Below are positions 44,838 to 54,823 of a DNA stretch of 64,000 nucleotides, piece by piece. Both the position numbers and the translations under genes were made by a program. This DNA is from an uncultured Duganella sp. (GTDB lineage Bacteria; Pseudomonadota; Gammaproteobacteria; Burkholderiales; Burkholderiaceae), in assembly GCA_946482635.1 (NCBI GenBank), contig CAMLSG010000002.1:1-64000 (forward strand). Reading direction: 5' to 3'. The notes under the pieces are model-generated. The model saw only the letters and a program-made list of their open reading frames with translations, had not been told where the DNA came from and did no database searches. Within the stretch, counting starts at the first letter, position 1; every line of letters starts with the position of its first letter.

Positions 44838-46361
44838 TTACTTGATGAACGGCCAGCCGTCGGCAGTGAAGCCGAGCTGGTTGATGCCCAGCTTGGCGCG
44901 GCCGCCGTCATTGCCGTCGTAGTAGTGATAGACGTAGGTCGGCGTATTGTTGTTGCCGGCATCGGTGAACACGCTGCCGCCGCCCGGGCCGATGATATTG
45001 CCGTGGGTGCTGAGCAGGATGGTGCCGCCACCGGCGGTCAAGGCCACGCCGCCGCGATCCACATAAGGGCCGGTTACGCTGGTGGAGCGGCCGACGATGG
45101 TGCGGTAGGTGCTGGTCGAGCCCTTGCAGCATTCGTTGATCGGGGCGAAGTAATAGTAGTAGCCGTTGTAGTAGTAGATGAACGGGCCTTCCTCGCCTGC
45201 CGATGGGTTGCCGCGCTTGGCCACCGTGTACACCGGGGCATTCGCCTTGATCAGGCCATTGGCAGGGTCAAGCTGCACCAGGTGCGTGCCGTCGGTCCAC
45301 GAACCCCACGCCATCCACCAGTTGCCGGAGGCATCGCGGAACGGCGCCGGGTCGATCGCGTTGTCGGTGGTCGCCCAGAAGCCGGGCGGCGGCGCGGTGG
45401 TGGTGCTGTTCCAGGATTTGGTGACGAAGCCCTTGTCGGTCCACGGCCCCTGCGGCGACGAGCTGGTGGCGACGCCGATGACCGCTTCCGCGCCGGTGCT
45501 AGGCAGGTAGGGAATTGAGTAGTACTGGTAATAGGTTCCGTTCACCACCATCAGGCTTGGCGCCCAGACGTCGGTATTGGCGCCATTGTTCCATCCCTTC
45601 GGCGTCTGCAATCCGCTCCAGGAACTGAAGTCCGGCCCGATCGACGGGCAATTCGGTGCATAGCCGCCCATCTGGGCCGTGGTGCAGCTGGTGTAATTGG
45701 TGAAGTTGACGCCATCGGTCGACGTGGCCAGCGTCTGGTGCGAACCGTACAGCCAGTACTTGCCGCTGCCGTCCCGCAGCATGTAGGGGTCGTGCACGAA
45801 GATGCCGTTGCCGGTGACGGCGCGCGGCGCCGGGTACGGGCTTGCGCCGGAGTTCACCAACTGCCATTCCTGGCAGGTGCAGCCGGTCAGGCCCCACTGG
45901 TCGATGGTGGCGGTATTCGCGGTGCTCGCCATATACACTTCCAGATACTTGCCGCTATTGGCGTTCTGGATCAGGAAGTTGCCGCTGGCTGCCTGGGTGA
46001 CGATCCACAGGTGATCCGACGTACCGTTATCGGACCATTGCACTACCTGCGCGCCGTCGGAAGTGGAGGCATTGGTCACGCCCAGCACCTGGTGCGTCAG
46101 CATGTTCTCGATGTTGTAGCGCCCATTCCCCATGGGCATGAAGTGCCACAGGTGGTCGCTGGTGCCGTTATCGGCCCATTGGATCGCTTTGGCGCCAGCT
46201 GCCTGGCTGGCGCCATCGATGCCGAGAACCAGGCCGCTGTTGACGTTCTTTATCTTGTATTGAACGCTGGTGTTGATGGTGATGGGTGTTGCGGCTTGCG
46301 CGCCCGGCGCCATGCCGGCCAGGCTGGCCAGCATGGCGATACATGAAAGCAGTCTTTTCAT
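44838..46361 (-). CDS. Exported GH43 family enzyme with ricin-type lectin domain
   Basis: A 507-aa secreted protein: signal peptide (1-23), then an N-terminal ricin B-like beta-trefoil (about 30-170). The trefoil repeats WADNGTSDHLWH and WSDNGTSDHLWI. A five-bladed GH43 propeller follows. The catalytic base is D191 in FVHDPYMLRD. The transition-state Asp is in AIDPAPFRD, and the acid Glu is in GEEGPFIYYYNG. The HGNIIGPGGGSVF region is also typical of arabinan endo-1,5-alpha-L-arabinanases and related enzymes. AAGGAGA precedes the start. It probably attacks arabinan or arabinoxylan from plant cell walls; linkage is not proven. Confidence 0.9.
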   Translation of the reverse strand: MKRLLSCIAMLASLAGMAPGAQAATPITINTSVQYKIKNVNSGLVLGIDGASQAAGAKAIQWADNGTSDHLWHFMPMGNGRYNIENMLTHQVLGVTNASTSDGAQVVQWSDNGTSDHLWIVTQAASGNFLIQNANSGKYLEVYMASTANTATIDQWGLTGCTCQEWQLVNSGASPYPAPRAVTGNGIFVHDPYMLRDGSGKYWLYGSHQTLATSTDGVNFTNYTSCTTAQMGGYAPNCPSIGPDFSSWSGLQTPKGWNNGANTDVWAPSLMVVNGTYYQYYSIPYLPSTGAEAVIGVATSSSPQGPWTDKGFVTKSWNSTTTAPPPGFWATTDNAIDPAPFRDASGNWWMAWGSWTDGTHLVQLDPANGLIKANAPVYTVAKRGNPSAGEEGPFIYYYNGYYYYFAPINECCKGSTSTYRTIVGRSTSVTGPYVDRGGVALTAGGGTILLSTHGNIIGPGGGSVFTDAGNNNTPTYVYHYYDGNDGGRAKLGINQLGFTADGWPFIK

Positions 46362-46475
46362 TCGTTGGTCTCCTTATGGTTTTACTGCCTTTGCAGACTA
46401 ACCATGACAAGCGAAAGACACCAATCGAAAGATTAACGTGCTCAATATGGATTTCAGTATCAGGAAATCCTTATA

Positions 46476-47114
46476 TCAGTACGCGACTGTAAAGCGTTTG
46501 CGCGAGTGGGCAGGCTGCTCCAGCTCATCGATCATCGCGACTGCGTAGTCCTGCACCGAGATGCGGCTGTTGCCCTCGGCGTCCGTCAGCATCTGGTCGC
46601 CGCCAAGGCGGAATTTGCCGGTACGCTCACCCGGCTGGATCATCGCGGCGGGGCTCAGGAAGGTCCATTCCAGCGCCTGCTCCTTGCGCAATTTTTCCAG
46701 AGTGTCGCGTGCACCCAACGCAGAGGCCTTCCATTGCTCGGGGAATTGCGGCGTGTCGACTGCCTGCACACCCGGCGCAACTTCCAGGCTGCCGGCGCCG
46801 CCCACTACCAGCAGGCGCGGCACGCGGGCCTGTTTGGCGGCGCCGATGATCGCATCGGCGCCGCGGCCGTAGTAGCCGCGCACGTCTTCCTGGGCATGGC
46901 CGCTGAAGGCACTAATCACCGCATCGTGGCCTTCCAGCTTCGCCGCCAATTGCTGTTGATCGAGTACGTCAACGCCTTCAACCTTCAAGCCGGCTTGCGG
47001 CGCCAGCCGCTCCGGACGGCTGACCAGGGCGGTCACGCTGTGGCCGCGGGACAGAGCTTCGGCCAGCAGGCCGGAACCGATAAAGCCAGTAGCGCCGATC
47101 AATGCGATTTTCAT
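46476..47114 (-). CDS. NAD(P)-binding oxidoreductase (atypical SDR, YwnB-like)
   Basis: A 212-aa Rossmann protein with the nucleotide motif IGATGFIGSGLLAEAL (5-20), VVGGAGSLEVAPG in the middle and FLSPAAMIQPGERTGKFRLGG towards the end. This is the NAD(P)H-binding family (YwnB/NmrA-like). No catalytic Tyr-x3-Lys pair is seen. It is divergent from a LysR gene with 83 bp between, so it is probably under that regulator. Confidence 0.88.
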   Translation of the reverse strand: MKIALIGATGFIGSGLLAEALSRGHSVTALVSRPERLAPQAGLKVEGVDVLDQQQLAAKLEGHDAVISAFSGHAQEDVRGYYGRGADAIIGAAKQARVPRLLVVGGAGSLEVAPGVQAVDTPQFPEQWKASALGARDTLEKLRKEQALEWTFLSPAAMIQPGERTGKFRLGGDQMLTDAEGNSRISVQDYAVAMIDELEQPAHSRKRFTVAY

Positions 47115-47197
47115 GGAAATTCTCCGGGTTGGTTTAAGATGGACTCAGTATGCAGTCTTTACAGTGCCGTGATAAGACGGTCGAATTCGCAATCACT

Positions 47198-48115
47198 ATG
47201 AAGCCAGACTTAACAATCGACCGTTTAAAGCGCATGGCCGTCTTCGCCCGCGTGGTGGAAGCCAATTCGATGAGCGCTGCCGCGCGCGAACTGGGCATGA
47301 CCACATCGGCCGTCAGCCAGCAGATCCGCCAGCTCGAAGCGGAAACCGGCCTGGCACTGCTGCACCGTTCGACCCGGCGCCTGAATACCACCGAAGCCGG
47401 GCAGGCTTACTACGAAGACTGCGCGGCCATGCTGCATGCGGCGCAGGCCGCCGAGCAGCGCCTCTCCGATTTGCGCGACGAACCGCGCGGCGAACTGCGC
47501 GTCGCCTTTCCGGTCGGCTTCAGTGCGCACCTGGCGGCGGCACTGGCGCCGTTGCTGCGCGCGCATCCACGACTCACCTTGCGCCTGTTTGCGGAAGACC
47601 GCCGCGTCGACCTGATCGGCGAACGCATCGACCTTGCCATCCGCGCCGGTGCGCTGGCCGATTCGACACTGGTCGCGCGCCGGCTGGCCGAGTGGGGCCA
47701 CATCATGGTTGCATCAACCTCGTTCGCCGAGGAACACGGCCTGCCCCAGGCGCCGGAAGAGCTGACGCGGTATCCGGTGCTGAACCTGAGCGTCATGAAC
47801 CAGGCCGAATTCATTGAACTGCACAGGGCCGGCGAACCGGCGCGGCGCGTGCGCGTGAACGGCCACGTGGCCGGCAACAGTTTCATCGCGCTCCAGCACA
47901 TGATGCTGCAAGGCGCCGGCATCATGCGCATGCCGGGTCCCGATGCTGCGCCGTTGATCGAAGCCGGCCTGGCCGTGCAAGTGCTGCCGGATTGGTCGAT
48001 GCCGCCAATGGTGGTATATGCCATGACGGTGCAGCGGGATTCGCAGCCGGCGAAAGTGCGGCTCGCCATTGCCGCGCTACGCGATTACATGGAGAAGACG
48101 GAGTGGCGCGGCTGA
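47198..48115 (+). CDS. LysR family transcriptional regulator
   Basis: A 305-aa regulator. The start at 47198 (MKPDLTIDRLKRMAVFARVV) leads into the helix-turn-helix MSAAARELGMTTSAVSQQIR and FHRST-type end of the DNA-binding domain (LLHRSTRRLNTTEAGQAYY). The effector domain follows (about 95-300). It is divergent from the oxidoreductase at 46476, the common LysR target layout. Effector unknown. Confidence 0.92.
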   Translation: MKPDLTIDRLKRMAVFARVVEANSMSAAARELGMTTSAVSQQIRQLEAETGLALLHRSTRRLNTTEAGQAYYEDCAAMLHAAQAAEQRLSDLRDEPRGELRVAFPVGFSAHLAAALAPLLRAHPRLTLRLFAEDRRVDLIGERIDLAIRAGALADSTLVARRLAEWGHIMVASTSFAEEHGLPQAPEELTRYPVLNLSVMNQAEFIELHRAGEPARRVRVNGHVAGNSFIALQHMMLQGAGIMRMPGPDAAPLIEAGLAVQVLPDWSMPPMVVYAMTVQRDSQPAKVRLAIAALRDYMEKTEWRG

Positions 48116-48160
48116 ATGTGGCCGAATGTAACGCTCTTTATCGTAATGAAAAAAGCTCCC

Positions 48161-48182
48161 CTGCCGCAGGCGGCTGCGGCAG
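48161..48182. terminator. Hairpin between lysR-type gene and M28 peptidase
   Basis: CTGCCGCAG (48161-48169) and CTGCGGCAG (48174-48182) pair around GCGG. On the minus strand a run of six T follows at a short distance. It lies 45 bp after the LysR stop and may separate the two genes. Confidence 0.45.
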
Positions 48183-48216
48183 AATGTCCGAGCCATTCAA
48201 CTTCATGGACGTCCCG

Positions 48217-49464
48217 ATGAAACCTACCCTAGCGCTCTGCATCGCACTGGCCTTCGCGACAAACGCCGCGCATGCGCAAACGGCGCCCGCAGCCGATCCG
48301 ATTTCAACCCTGGTCAGCCAGCTCGAACTGGAAAAGTACAAGGCCACCATCAAGAGCCTGACCAAATTCGGCGACCGCCGCCAGGGCACGGAGCGCAACC
48401 GCCAGGCGCTGGACTGGATCGAAGCGCAGCTGAAGGCCTACGGCTGCTCCAACGTGGAACGCCTGCAGTACCAGTTCACCGAGCCTGCGGTGCGCGGCAA
48501 GCCGGCCGTGGCGGCAGGCGGCGGCGCCGGCGGTCCTCCGGGCCAGGGCGGCAGCACGCTGTTCGGCAACCGCGCGCCGACCGGCGTGAACACCGATCCG
48601 ATGAAGCAGCCGGACGAGCGCCTGCGCGCGCTCAACGCGGAACAGACGCCGCAAGGCACCTCGCTGCGCGAGAACGTCTACTGCACCAAGATCGGCAAGA
48701 CCCGTCCCGATGAAATGTACATCGTCAGCGCACACATGGACGGCATCGGTTTCGGCGAAGCAGCCAATGACGATGGTTCCGGCACCGCGCTGGTGATGGA
48801 GCTGGCGCGCATCTTCAGCGCGCCGGGCGTGGAAACCGATCGCTCGATCCGCTTCGCCTTGTGGAACAACGAGGAGACCGGCTTGAACGGCGCCGCCGCC
48901 TATGTCGAGCAGCGCAAGGACCTGCAGGGCATCGAGTCGCCGAAAGGCTCCGGCAAATATCCCGAACCGCGCTGGCTGGGCATGATCCAGCACGACATGA
49001 TGCTGTTCGACCATGGCATGCCGGTTCCAAAACTCGACGAGGCCGGCAAGCCGGTGCTGGACGCCAAGGGCCATCCGGTCTACGTGCTGCCGAAAGAACA
49101 GCGCGCCGAGGCGGACGTGAACATCGAATTCCAGTCCAACTCGAAACAGGCGGAAGGTTCGGCCAGGCTGGCGTGGAACTTCCGCGCAGCGAACGACAAG
49201 TACGCAACCAACTATCCCGCTGCCGTTGGCTTCCACATGACCAACACCGACTCCACGCCGTTCATGGACCTGGTGCCTTCGATTTCACTGCGCGAAAACG
49301 AGCGCGGGCAGCAGATCGGCTCCGGCTGGAATCCGCACTGGCACCAGCCGACCGACCTGTATTCGAACTATTCGGACAAGGACTTCCTGCTTGGCCTGAA
49401 CGCGGCGCAAACCACGCTGGCAGGCGTGGCGAAGCTGGCCGGCGCCAGGGTCGTCAAGCCTTAA
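48217..49464 (+). CDS. Exported M28 family metallopeptidase
   Basis: A 415-aa secreted zinc peptidase. The signal peptide MKPTLALCIALAFATNAAHA runs to about residue 20. The metal site is visible: SAHMDGIGFGEAANDDGSG, WNNEETGLNGA and the later HMTNTDSTPFMD. A Gly-rich insertion (GGGAGGPPGQGGS) follows the first beta-alpha unit. It is not closely similar to the M28 protein at 18672. It likely cleaves N-terminal residues from peptides in the periplasm or outside. The 3' end overlaps the convergent LysR gene by 4 bp. Confidence 0.9.
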   Translation: MKPTLALCIALAFATNAAHAQTAPAADPISTLVSQLELEKYKATIKSLTKFGDRRQGTERNRQALDWIEAQLKAYGCSNVERLQYQFTEPAVRGKPAVAAGGGAGGPPGQGGSTLFGNRAPTGVNTDPMKQPDERLRALNAEQTPQGTSLRENVYCTKIGKTRPDEMYIVSAHMDGIGFGEAANDDGSGTALVMELARIFSAPGVETDRSIRFALWNNEETGLNGAAAYVEQRKDLQGIESPKGSGKYPEPRWLGMIQHDMMLFDHGMPVPKLDEAGKPVLDAKGHPVYVLPKEQRAEADVNIEFQSNSKQAEGSARLAWNFRAANDKYATNYPAAVGFHMTNTDSTPFMDLVPSISLRENERGQQIGSGWNPHWHQPTDLYSNYSDKDFLLGLNAAQTTLAGVAKLAGARVVKP

Positions 49465-50360
49465 CGCCACAATGGGTCGCTGGCCATCAAGGCAGTGGCC
49501 CAGTCGGTAAAGGCGCGCACGCGCGACGACAGCCGGCGCGCATACGGGTAGACAAGGCTGATCGGCATGCTGCCCAGGTGCCAGTCGGGCAGCACTTCCA
49601 GCAGCGCGCCGCTGCGCAAGTGCGGTGCCGCTTCCGCACGCGGAATATTGAGTATGCCCAGGCCCGCCACGCCTGCCGCAACGTAGGCAGCAGCGCTGTT
49701 GAAGCGCATGGCAGGCTGTTGCTCGATCACGTAGCGCTGGTCGCCACGCTGCAGCGACTGGACGTGCTGGCGCCCTGTCGCGGCAAACACGAAGCCCAGG
49801 TAGCGGTGCGCGGGCAAGTCTTCCACTGACGCCAGCCGCGGGGCCGACGCCAGGTAGGATGGCGCCGCGCACAGGCAGAAACGCATATTCCCCACCGGCC
49901 TTGCCACCAGGTCCTGGTCCGCCACCGGGCCGCCGCGCAAGGCGCAATCGATTCCCTCCTGCACCAGGTCCACCACGCGCTCGCCGCAGCCGATGTCGAG
50001 CTGCACATCCGGGTAGCGCGCCGCGAAGTCCGGCAAGGCGGGGATGATCAGGCCCGTGCCGACCGGCGACGGCATTTCAACCCGCACCCGGCCGCGCGCA
50101 TCGTGGCGCGAGGACTCCAGTTCATCCAGGTCGTCGAGCAGCGCGCGGGCGCCTTCGTAATAAGCCGCGCCGTCGGTGGTGGGCGAAACGCGGCGCGTGG
50201 TCCGGTGCAGCAGCTTCATGCCGAGGTGCGCCTCCAGCCCCTGGATCTGGCCGGAGATGGTGGTCTTCGGCACGCCCAGCGCTTCCGCCGCGCCGACAAA
50301 ACTCCCCACTTCCACGATGCGGCAGAACGCGCGCATTGCCTCAAGACGGTCAAAGGCCAT
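49461..50360 (-). CDS. LysR family transcriptional regulator
   Basis: A 299-aa LysR protein: helix-turn-helix at about 3-62 (MRAFCRIVEVGSFVGAAEAL, GVPKTTISGQIQGLEAHLG, LLHRTTRRVSPTTDG), then the effector-binding domain with DIGCGERVVDLVQEGIDCAL. It is divergent from the AhpD-like gene with 102 bp between them and most likely regulates it. Confidence 0.92.
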   Translation of the reverse strand: MAFDRLEAMRAFCRIVEVGSFVGAAEALGVPKTTISGQIQGLEAHLGMKLLHRTTRRVSPTTDGAAYYEGARALLDDLDELESSRHDARGRVRVEMPSPVGTGLIIPALPDFAARYPDVQLDIGCGERVVDLVQEGIDCALRGGPVADQDLVARPVGNMRFCLCAAPSYLASAPRLASVEDLPAHRYLGFVFAATGRQHVQSLQRGDQRYVIEQQPAMRFNSAAAYVAAGVAGLGILNIPRAEAAPHLRSGALLEVLPDWHLGSMPISLVYPYARRLSSRVRAFTDWATALMASDPLWR

Positions 50361-50462
50361 GATTGTTCGACTTTCCGTACATTTAAAACGATAAAGACCA
50401 GTTTATCCGCAATCTCGTCCGGACTAAAGTGGATTCATCGAAACCCACTGGAGAAATTCATT

Positions 50463-50900
50463 ATGAAACGCATCAACTACTACGCCGCCGCCCCGACCGC
50501 CATGAAGGCCATGATGGGCCTCGAACGCGCCATCGCCGAATCGCTGCTGCCGCTTTCGCTGCGCGAGCTGGTCAAGATCCGCGCCTCGCAGATCAATGGC
50601 TGCGCATACTGCATCGACATGCACAGCAAGGACGCGCTCAAGAACGGCGAAGATGTGCGCCGCCTGATGGCGCTGCCGGCCTGGCGCGAAACGCCTTTCT
50701 TCGACGAGCGCGAACGCGCCGCGCTGCTGTGGACCGAAACGCTGACCGAGCTCTCCAAAAACGGCGCACCGGACGAGGTGTACAGCGCGGTCGCCGCCCA
50801 GTTCAGCGAACAGGAGCTGTCGGAGCTGACTTTCGTCATCGGCGCCATCAACGCCTGGAACCGCTTTGGCGTCGGCTTTGCGATGGAGTTGCCAGCTTAA
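50463..50900 (+). CDS. Carboxymuconolactone decarboxylase/AhpD-like protein
   Basis: A 145-aa all-helical protein. The CxxC and nearby histidine of alkylhydroperoxidase-like proteins are seen in CAYCIDMH (C47, C50, H54), preceded by LRELVKIRASQING. It ends INAWNRFGVGF, typical of the family. GGAG precedes the start. It could act in peroxide or organic hydroperoxide detoxification, but AhpD-like proteins of this length are diverse. Divergent from a LysR gene. Confidence 0.92.
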   Translation: MKRINYYAAAPTAMKAMMGLERAIAESLLPLSLRELVKIRASQINGCAYCIDMHSKDALKNGEDVRRLMALPAWRETPFFDERERAALLWTETLTELSKNGAPDEVYSAVAAQFSEQELSELTFVIGAINAWNRFGVGFAMELPA

Positions 50901-51016
50901 CTGCGCGACAACAGTTTTGGCGGAAAAACCACGAAATGGCCACGCTTTCGGCGCGGCCATTCGTCGATCTGCTAGTATGCTCTGCGATCTTTCCCAACTG
51001 AAACAAAGTGTCAAAA

Positions 51017-52612
51017 ATGCGCAGCACACTCACCGCAGCCGAACACGAAACCCTGCTTGAAGACGGCAAACCCATTGTCATCACCACCGACCTGCAGGGC
51101 CGCCTGACCTACACCAATTCGACGTTCATCGCAGTTGGCAACTACGCCGGCGAGGACCTGATCGGACGTCCGCAAAAAGCGTTCTATCACCCGGACATGC
51201 CGGCGCAAATCGACGAAGACATGCTGCACACCACCATGTCGGGCGAACCATGGCGCGGCCTGGTCAAGTATCGCCGCAAGGACGGCGGCTATTTCTGGTG
51301 CATTGCGAACGTCACGCCGGTGATCGAGAAGAACCGCACGACCGGCTTCATGTCGGTCTGCACCAAGCCAAAGCCGCAACAGGTCAAGGATGCTGAAGCT
51401 TTGTACCGCACAGTCAAGGGCCCGAACCCGGGCGGCGTGCGCATCGCGCGTGGTGGCGCCGCACCGAGCGGCCGCAAGAAGATCGCCAACGCGCTGCGCG
51501 ACATCTCCCTGTCGCAGCGCATGGCGCTCTGCTTCGGCAGCATGGCGCTGCTGGCGCTGTCGATGGCGCTGCATGCCGTGCTGCCTTACGCCGACGCTGC
51601 GCTGCACGTGCAGGCTTTGCTGCTGGCCGTGCTGGCGCTGTATGGCTGGTACAACCTGCACCGCGCCATCGTGGCGCCGGTCCAGGCCTGCATCAACGCC
51701 ACCCGCATCCTGGCCGGCGGCGACCTGACCACGCGCATGGCAGTCGACCGCCATGATGAACTGGGCCAGTTGCAGGCCTTCGTGCGCCAGTTGAACCTGA
51801 ACCTGGCGTCGATCCTCGGCGACATCCGCGGCAATTTTGCGCTGACCCGCAGCACCACCACGCAAGTGCGCACAGCCAATGTCGACCTGGCAGCGCGCAC
51901 CGAAGCGCAGGCGGCCAACCTGGAACAGACCACGGCGCATATGGGACTGATTACCGGCACGGTGAGCCAGACTGCCGACAACGTGAATACCGCCAATGGC
52001 GTGGCGACCGAAGCGACTGCCCTGGCCGAACGCACCGGCGTCGCCGTGGCGCAGGTGGTGACGGCGATGGACGAGATCCGCCAGTCCTCGCACAAGATCG
52101 TCGACATCATCGGCCTGATCGACGGCATTGCGTTCCAGACCAATATCCTGGCCCTCAATGCCGCCGTGGAAGCGGCGCGCGCCGGCGAAAGCGGCCGCGG
52201 TTTCGCGGTCGTTGCAAGCGAAGTGCGCAGCCTGGCGCAGCGCAGTGCATCAGCGGCGAAGGACATCAAAGCCCTGATCGACGCCTCGGCCGACAAGATC
52301 GAAGGCGGCGCCAGCGTGGCGACCACGGCCGGCAAGGACATGGATGCCGTGATTTCCGCGATCGGCCGCGTGGCCTCCATCATGGGAGTCATCCGCGGCG
52401 CGACGCGCGAACAGAGCGATGGCGTCAACCAGGTGAAAGACGCCATCGTGCAGCTTGACGAAGTGACGCGTCAGAACAGCCAGATGGTGGAGGAAGCTTC
52501 CGCCGCCACCGGCGTGCTGGACCTGCAGGCGCAGGCCGTCGCCAAGGCGCTGGAAGTGTTCAAGCTGCCGCCGCAAGCCGGCGCCGATGCAAAGCGCGCC
52601 AGGCTTGCCTGA
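51017..52612 (+). CDS. PAS-domain methyl-accepting chemotaxis protein
   Basis: A 531-aa Aer-type chemoreceptor. The start is the ATG at 51017; a GTG 9 bp upstream is possible. An N-terminal PAS domain (about 20-120) contains [30 protein letters not shown] and [18 protein letters not shown]. Two membrane helices (about 165-210), HAMP (about 215-265) and a cytoplasmic signalling domain follow, with the conserved tip [20 protein letters not shown]. Aer-like layout suggests sensing redox or energy state; cofactor binding is not proven. Confidence 0.93.
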   Translation: MRSTLTAAEHETLLEDGKPIVITTDLQGRLTYTNSTFIAVGNYAGEDLIGRPQKAFYHPDMPAQIDEDMLHTTMSGEPWRGLVKYRRKDGGYFWCIANVTPVIEKNRTTGFMSVCTKPKPQQVKDAEALYRTVKGPNPGGVRIARGGAAPSGRKKIANALRDISLSQRMALCFGSMALLALSMALHAVLPYADAALHVQALLLAVLALYGWYNLHRAIVAPVQACINATRILAGGDLTTRMAVDRHDELGQLQAFVRQLNLNLASILGDIRGNFALTRSTTTQVRTANVDLAARTEAQAANLEQTTAHMGLITGTVSQTADNVNTANGVATEATALAERTGVAVAQVVTAMDEIRQSSHKIVDIIGLIDGIAFQTNILALNAAVEAARAGESGRGFAVVASEVRSLAQRSASAAKDIKALIDASADKIEGGASVATTAGKDMDAVISAIGRVASIMGVIRGATREQSDGVNQVKDAIVQLDEVTRQNSQMVEEASAATGVLDLQAQAVAKALEVFKLPPQAGADAKRARLA

Positions 52613-52623
52613 AGCGGCGCCGC

Positions 52624-53610
52624 TTACTCAGGCGCCTCCACCTTGTAGCCCTTGGCCTGCAGTTCGGCCAGGGGGCCTTTCGGATCAAGCAGGCGCACCA
52701 GCGGCAGCACGGCGAAAGTCGAAGTATTGGCCTCCAGCGCACGCTCGGCGTTGGCCAGCCAATTCTTCTGCATCGTTTCCTTCACCTGCTTCAGCTTCTC
52801 GTTCGACTTGAACGCGTCGTTGTTCAGCACTGCGTCGGTGCACGCGGCTTCGCGGTCGGCAAAGCTCAGGGAAGAGATCTTCGACATGTCGCCGACCGCC
52901 CACGCGTTGGCGCGCACGCGCATCGCATCGAGATCGGACTCGAGACGCTCCACTGTCCTGGCAAAGCAAAGCACGTCCGTTCCCGGTGAATTCTTGAATG
53001 CGCGCAGGGCCTCGGTCGGGCTTTCGAGCTCAGTCTGGACGTTGCTGGACGTGACCTTCACCTTGTATTGCTTGACCAGCTTGTCGAGCTTCGAATAGAC
53101 GTCGGTGCGCATGGTCAAGCCATTCTTTTCCAGCCCTTGCTGGTACAGCGTGTCAGCAACAAACATCGGACGCTCACGTTCGATGCCGTCGTTCTTGCCG
53201 ATGTACTTGGTCTTGAGCGCTTGCCAGCGGTCATACGTATCGGCAGGCAAGACGTCGATCAATTTGCCGCCATCCGGGTTGTTCTTGATGCCGATGGCAA
53301 ATGGCAGCATCTTGATGCCGCCCCACCAGCCGACGGAAATACCGAAGGAAGGCCTGGGCAGGTATTCCTGCGACTTGGCGATGATGGCCTCCACTTCATT
53401 GGAGCGCCAGTCCATCTTGATCGGCAGCGGTGCATAATCGCCGAAGACGTACATCACATGTTCGCCTTTACTGACCTTCCACAGGCCCGGACCGGGGCGT
53501 TGGCCCGTGATCACAACCGTATCGCCTTCAGGCGCCTGGGCTTCTTCCTGCGCCCAGGCGCTTGCCGCCAGCAGGCTGAATGCCAGGGCGGATAGCACTT
53601 TCTTTGTCAT
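52624..53610 (-). CDS. TraB/GumN family protein
   Basis: A 328-aa exported protein with signal peptide MTKKVLSALAFSLLAASAWA. The family pattern is seen: GLWKVSKGEHVMYVFGDYAPLP, RSNEVEAIIAKSQEYL, and a C-terminal LLDPKGPLAELQAKGYKVEAP. Proteins of this family are tied to surface polysaccharide or protease-like functions, but most are uncharacterised. It lies 43 bp after the metallophosphoesterase gene on the same strand, so it may belong to the GalNAc operon or be separate. Confidence 0.87.
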   Translation of the reverse strand: MTKKVLSALAFSLLAASAWAQEEAQAPEGDTVVITGQRPGPGLWKVSKGEHVMYVFGDYAPLPIKMDWRSNEVEAIIAKSQEYLPRPSFGISVGWWGGIKMLPFAIGIKNNPDGGKLIDVLPADTYDRWQALKTKYIGKNDGIERERPMFVADTLYQQGLEKNGLTMRTDVYSKLDKLVKQYKVKVTSSNVQTELESPTEALRAFKNSPGTDVLCFARTVERLESDLDAMRVRANAWAVGDMSKISSLSFADREAACTDAVLNNDAFKSNEKLKQVKETMQKNWLANAERALEANTSTFAVLPLVRLLDPKGPLAELQAKGYKVEAPE

Positions 53611-53653
53611 CCTCTTACTCTTTCGAAATGGTTAAGAGAATGGCAATAGTACC

Positions 53654-54823
53654 TCAGCGACGTGAAGGAATGGTGAAGGTGCGGACCGCCACGCCTTTGT
53701 CGCTGGTCACCTTGACTGTCAGCATTCGCCCGGTGGCATCGATGCGCGCCAGTTGGTCCTGGCCCAGAATCAGGCGATGGTAAGCGTGCGCCTTGTCGGG
53801 CGGCTGGTAGGAAAAGGCGTGGTCATGCCCGGCGATCACCAGGTCAATGCCGGCCTCGTTGGCCAGCGCAGTCCAGGCGGCGCCGCTATCGGGCAACCAG
53901 CCCCAATCGCCCTGGTGCATCGCCACCACGCGGAACGGCGCACTGGCGAAGTGCTTGTCGCCGCCGGCCTGCCCGCGCAGCCAGGCCAGTTCGTCTTCGC
54001 GGTAAGGCGCGGTGCGGTTCAACTGGGCATAAACATTGGTGTCGTCCGGCTTGTCCTCGGCGGTGTCGAGTACCAGCAAGTGCACAGGGCCCAAGGCGCG
54101 CGCGTAATAGTATTTGCCTTCCGGCGTGGGCACGTAGCCGGCCAGTTGGCGCGCGAAGGACCCGCGCAGCTCGTGGTTGCCGCGTGCGAAAAGCAGGGGC
54201 TTGCCAGGTCCCAGCGCTGCAACCGTTGGCCGCAGCCATTTGGCCCACAACTGTTCTTCCGAATCGAGCCAATGGAAAGCATCGCCCAGGTGCAGCAGCG
54301 CGTCGGTATTGGTCCAGTCGACCATTTCCATCAGGCGGCCGATGCGTGCAGTGTCCTCGTGGGTATCGGTGACCACGCTGAACGAAATTTTGTCCTGCCG
54401 CGGGTTGAAGGTGGCGAAAGCAGCCGCCGGGCTGCTGGTGCTCAAGCCCTTGTCCGGCCAGTAGGGTTTCAGTTTCACGACGCGGGTGGAAATGGCCTCG
54501 TAAGAATAGCGCTTGCCGGGGGCCAGGCCGGTGATCGTCACCACATGCCGCTGGCCGACCGGCACCAGGCCGTCAACCTGGGGCTCGATTTCGCGCACTC
54601 CATCGCCGTCGCTCAGGCGCACCTTGGCGTGGCTCGGCGCATCGGTCATCCACACCACCGACACCGAGGTGTCGGACAGTGCGGACAGGTACGGGCCCTC
54701 GGTAATGACCGGCCTGGTGTCGAACACCTTGTAAGGCTCGGACTGGGCACTGGCTGTCGCATGGGCAGCCAGTGCCGCAGCGCCGAGGCAAATTGCACCG
54801 AATGCCTTAATAGCGGTCATCAA
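53654..54823 (-). CDS. Exported purple-acid-phosphatase-like metallophosphoesterase
   Basis: A 389-aa protein with signal peptide (about 1-27), an N-terminal fibronectin-III-like domain (about 40-130), and a calcineurin-like domain. The metal motifs are FSVVTDTHED, LLHLGDAFHW, FARGNHE, VVAMHQGDWGW and VIAGHDHAFSYQPP. This is the purple acid phosphatase/PhoD-like layout. Its start overlaps the end of the GH109 gene by 17 bp, which implies coupled expression. It might remove phosphate from sugar or glycan substrates imported with GalNAc, but this is inference. Confidence 0.9.
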   Translation of the reverse strand: MMTAIKAFGAICLGAAALAAHATASAQSEPYKVFDTRPVITEGPYLSALSDTSVSVVWMTDAPSHAKVRLSDGDGVREIEPQVDGLVPVGQRHVVTITGLAPGKRYSYEAISTRVVKLKPYWPDKGLSTSSPAAAFATFNPRQDKISFSVVTDTHEDTARIGRLMEMVDWTNTDALLHLGDAFHWLDSEEQLWAKWLRPTVAALGPGKPLLFARGNHELRGSFARQLAGYVPTPEGKYYYARALGPVHLLVLDTAEDKPDDTNVYAQLNRTAPYREDELAWLRGQAGGDKHFASAPFRVVAMHQGDWGWLPDSGAAWTALANEAGIDLVIAGHDHAFSYQPPDKAHAYHRLILGQDQLARIDATGRMLTVKVTSDKGVAVRTFTIPSRR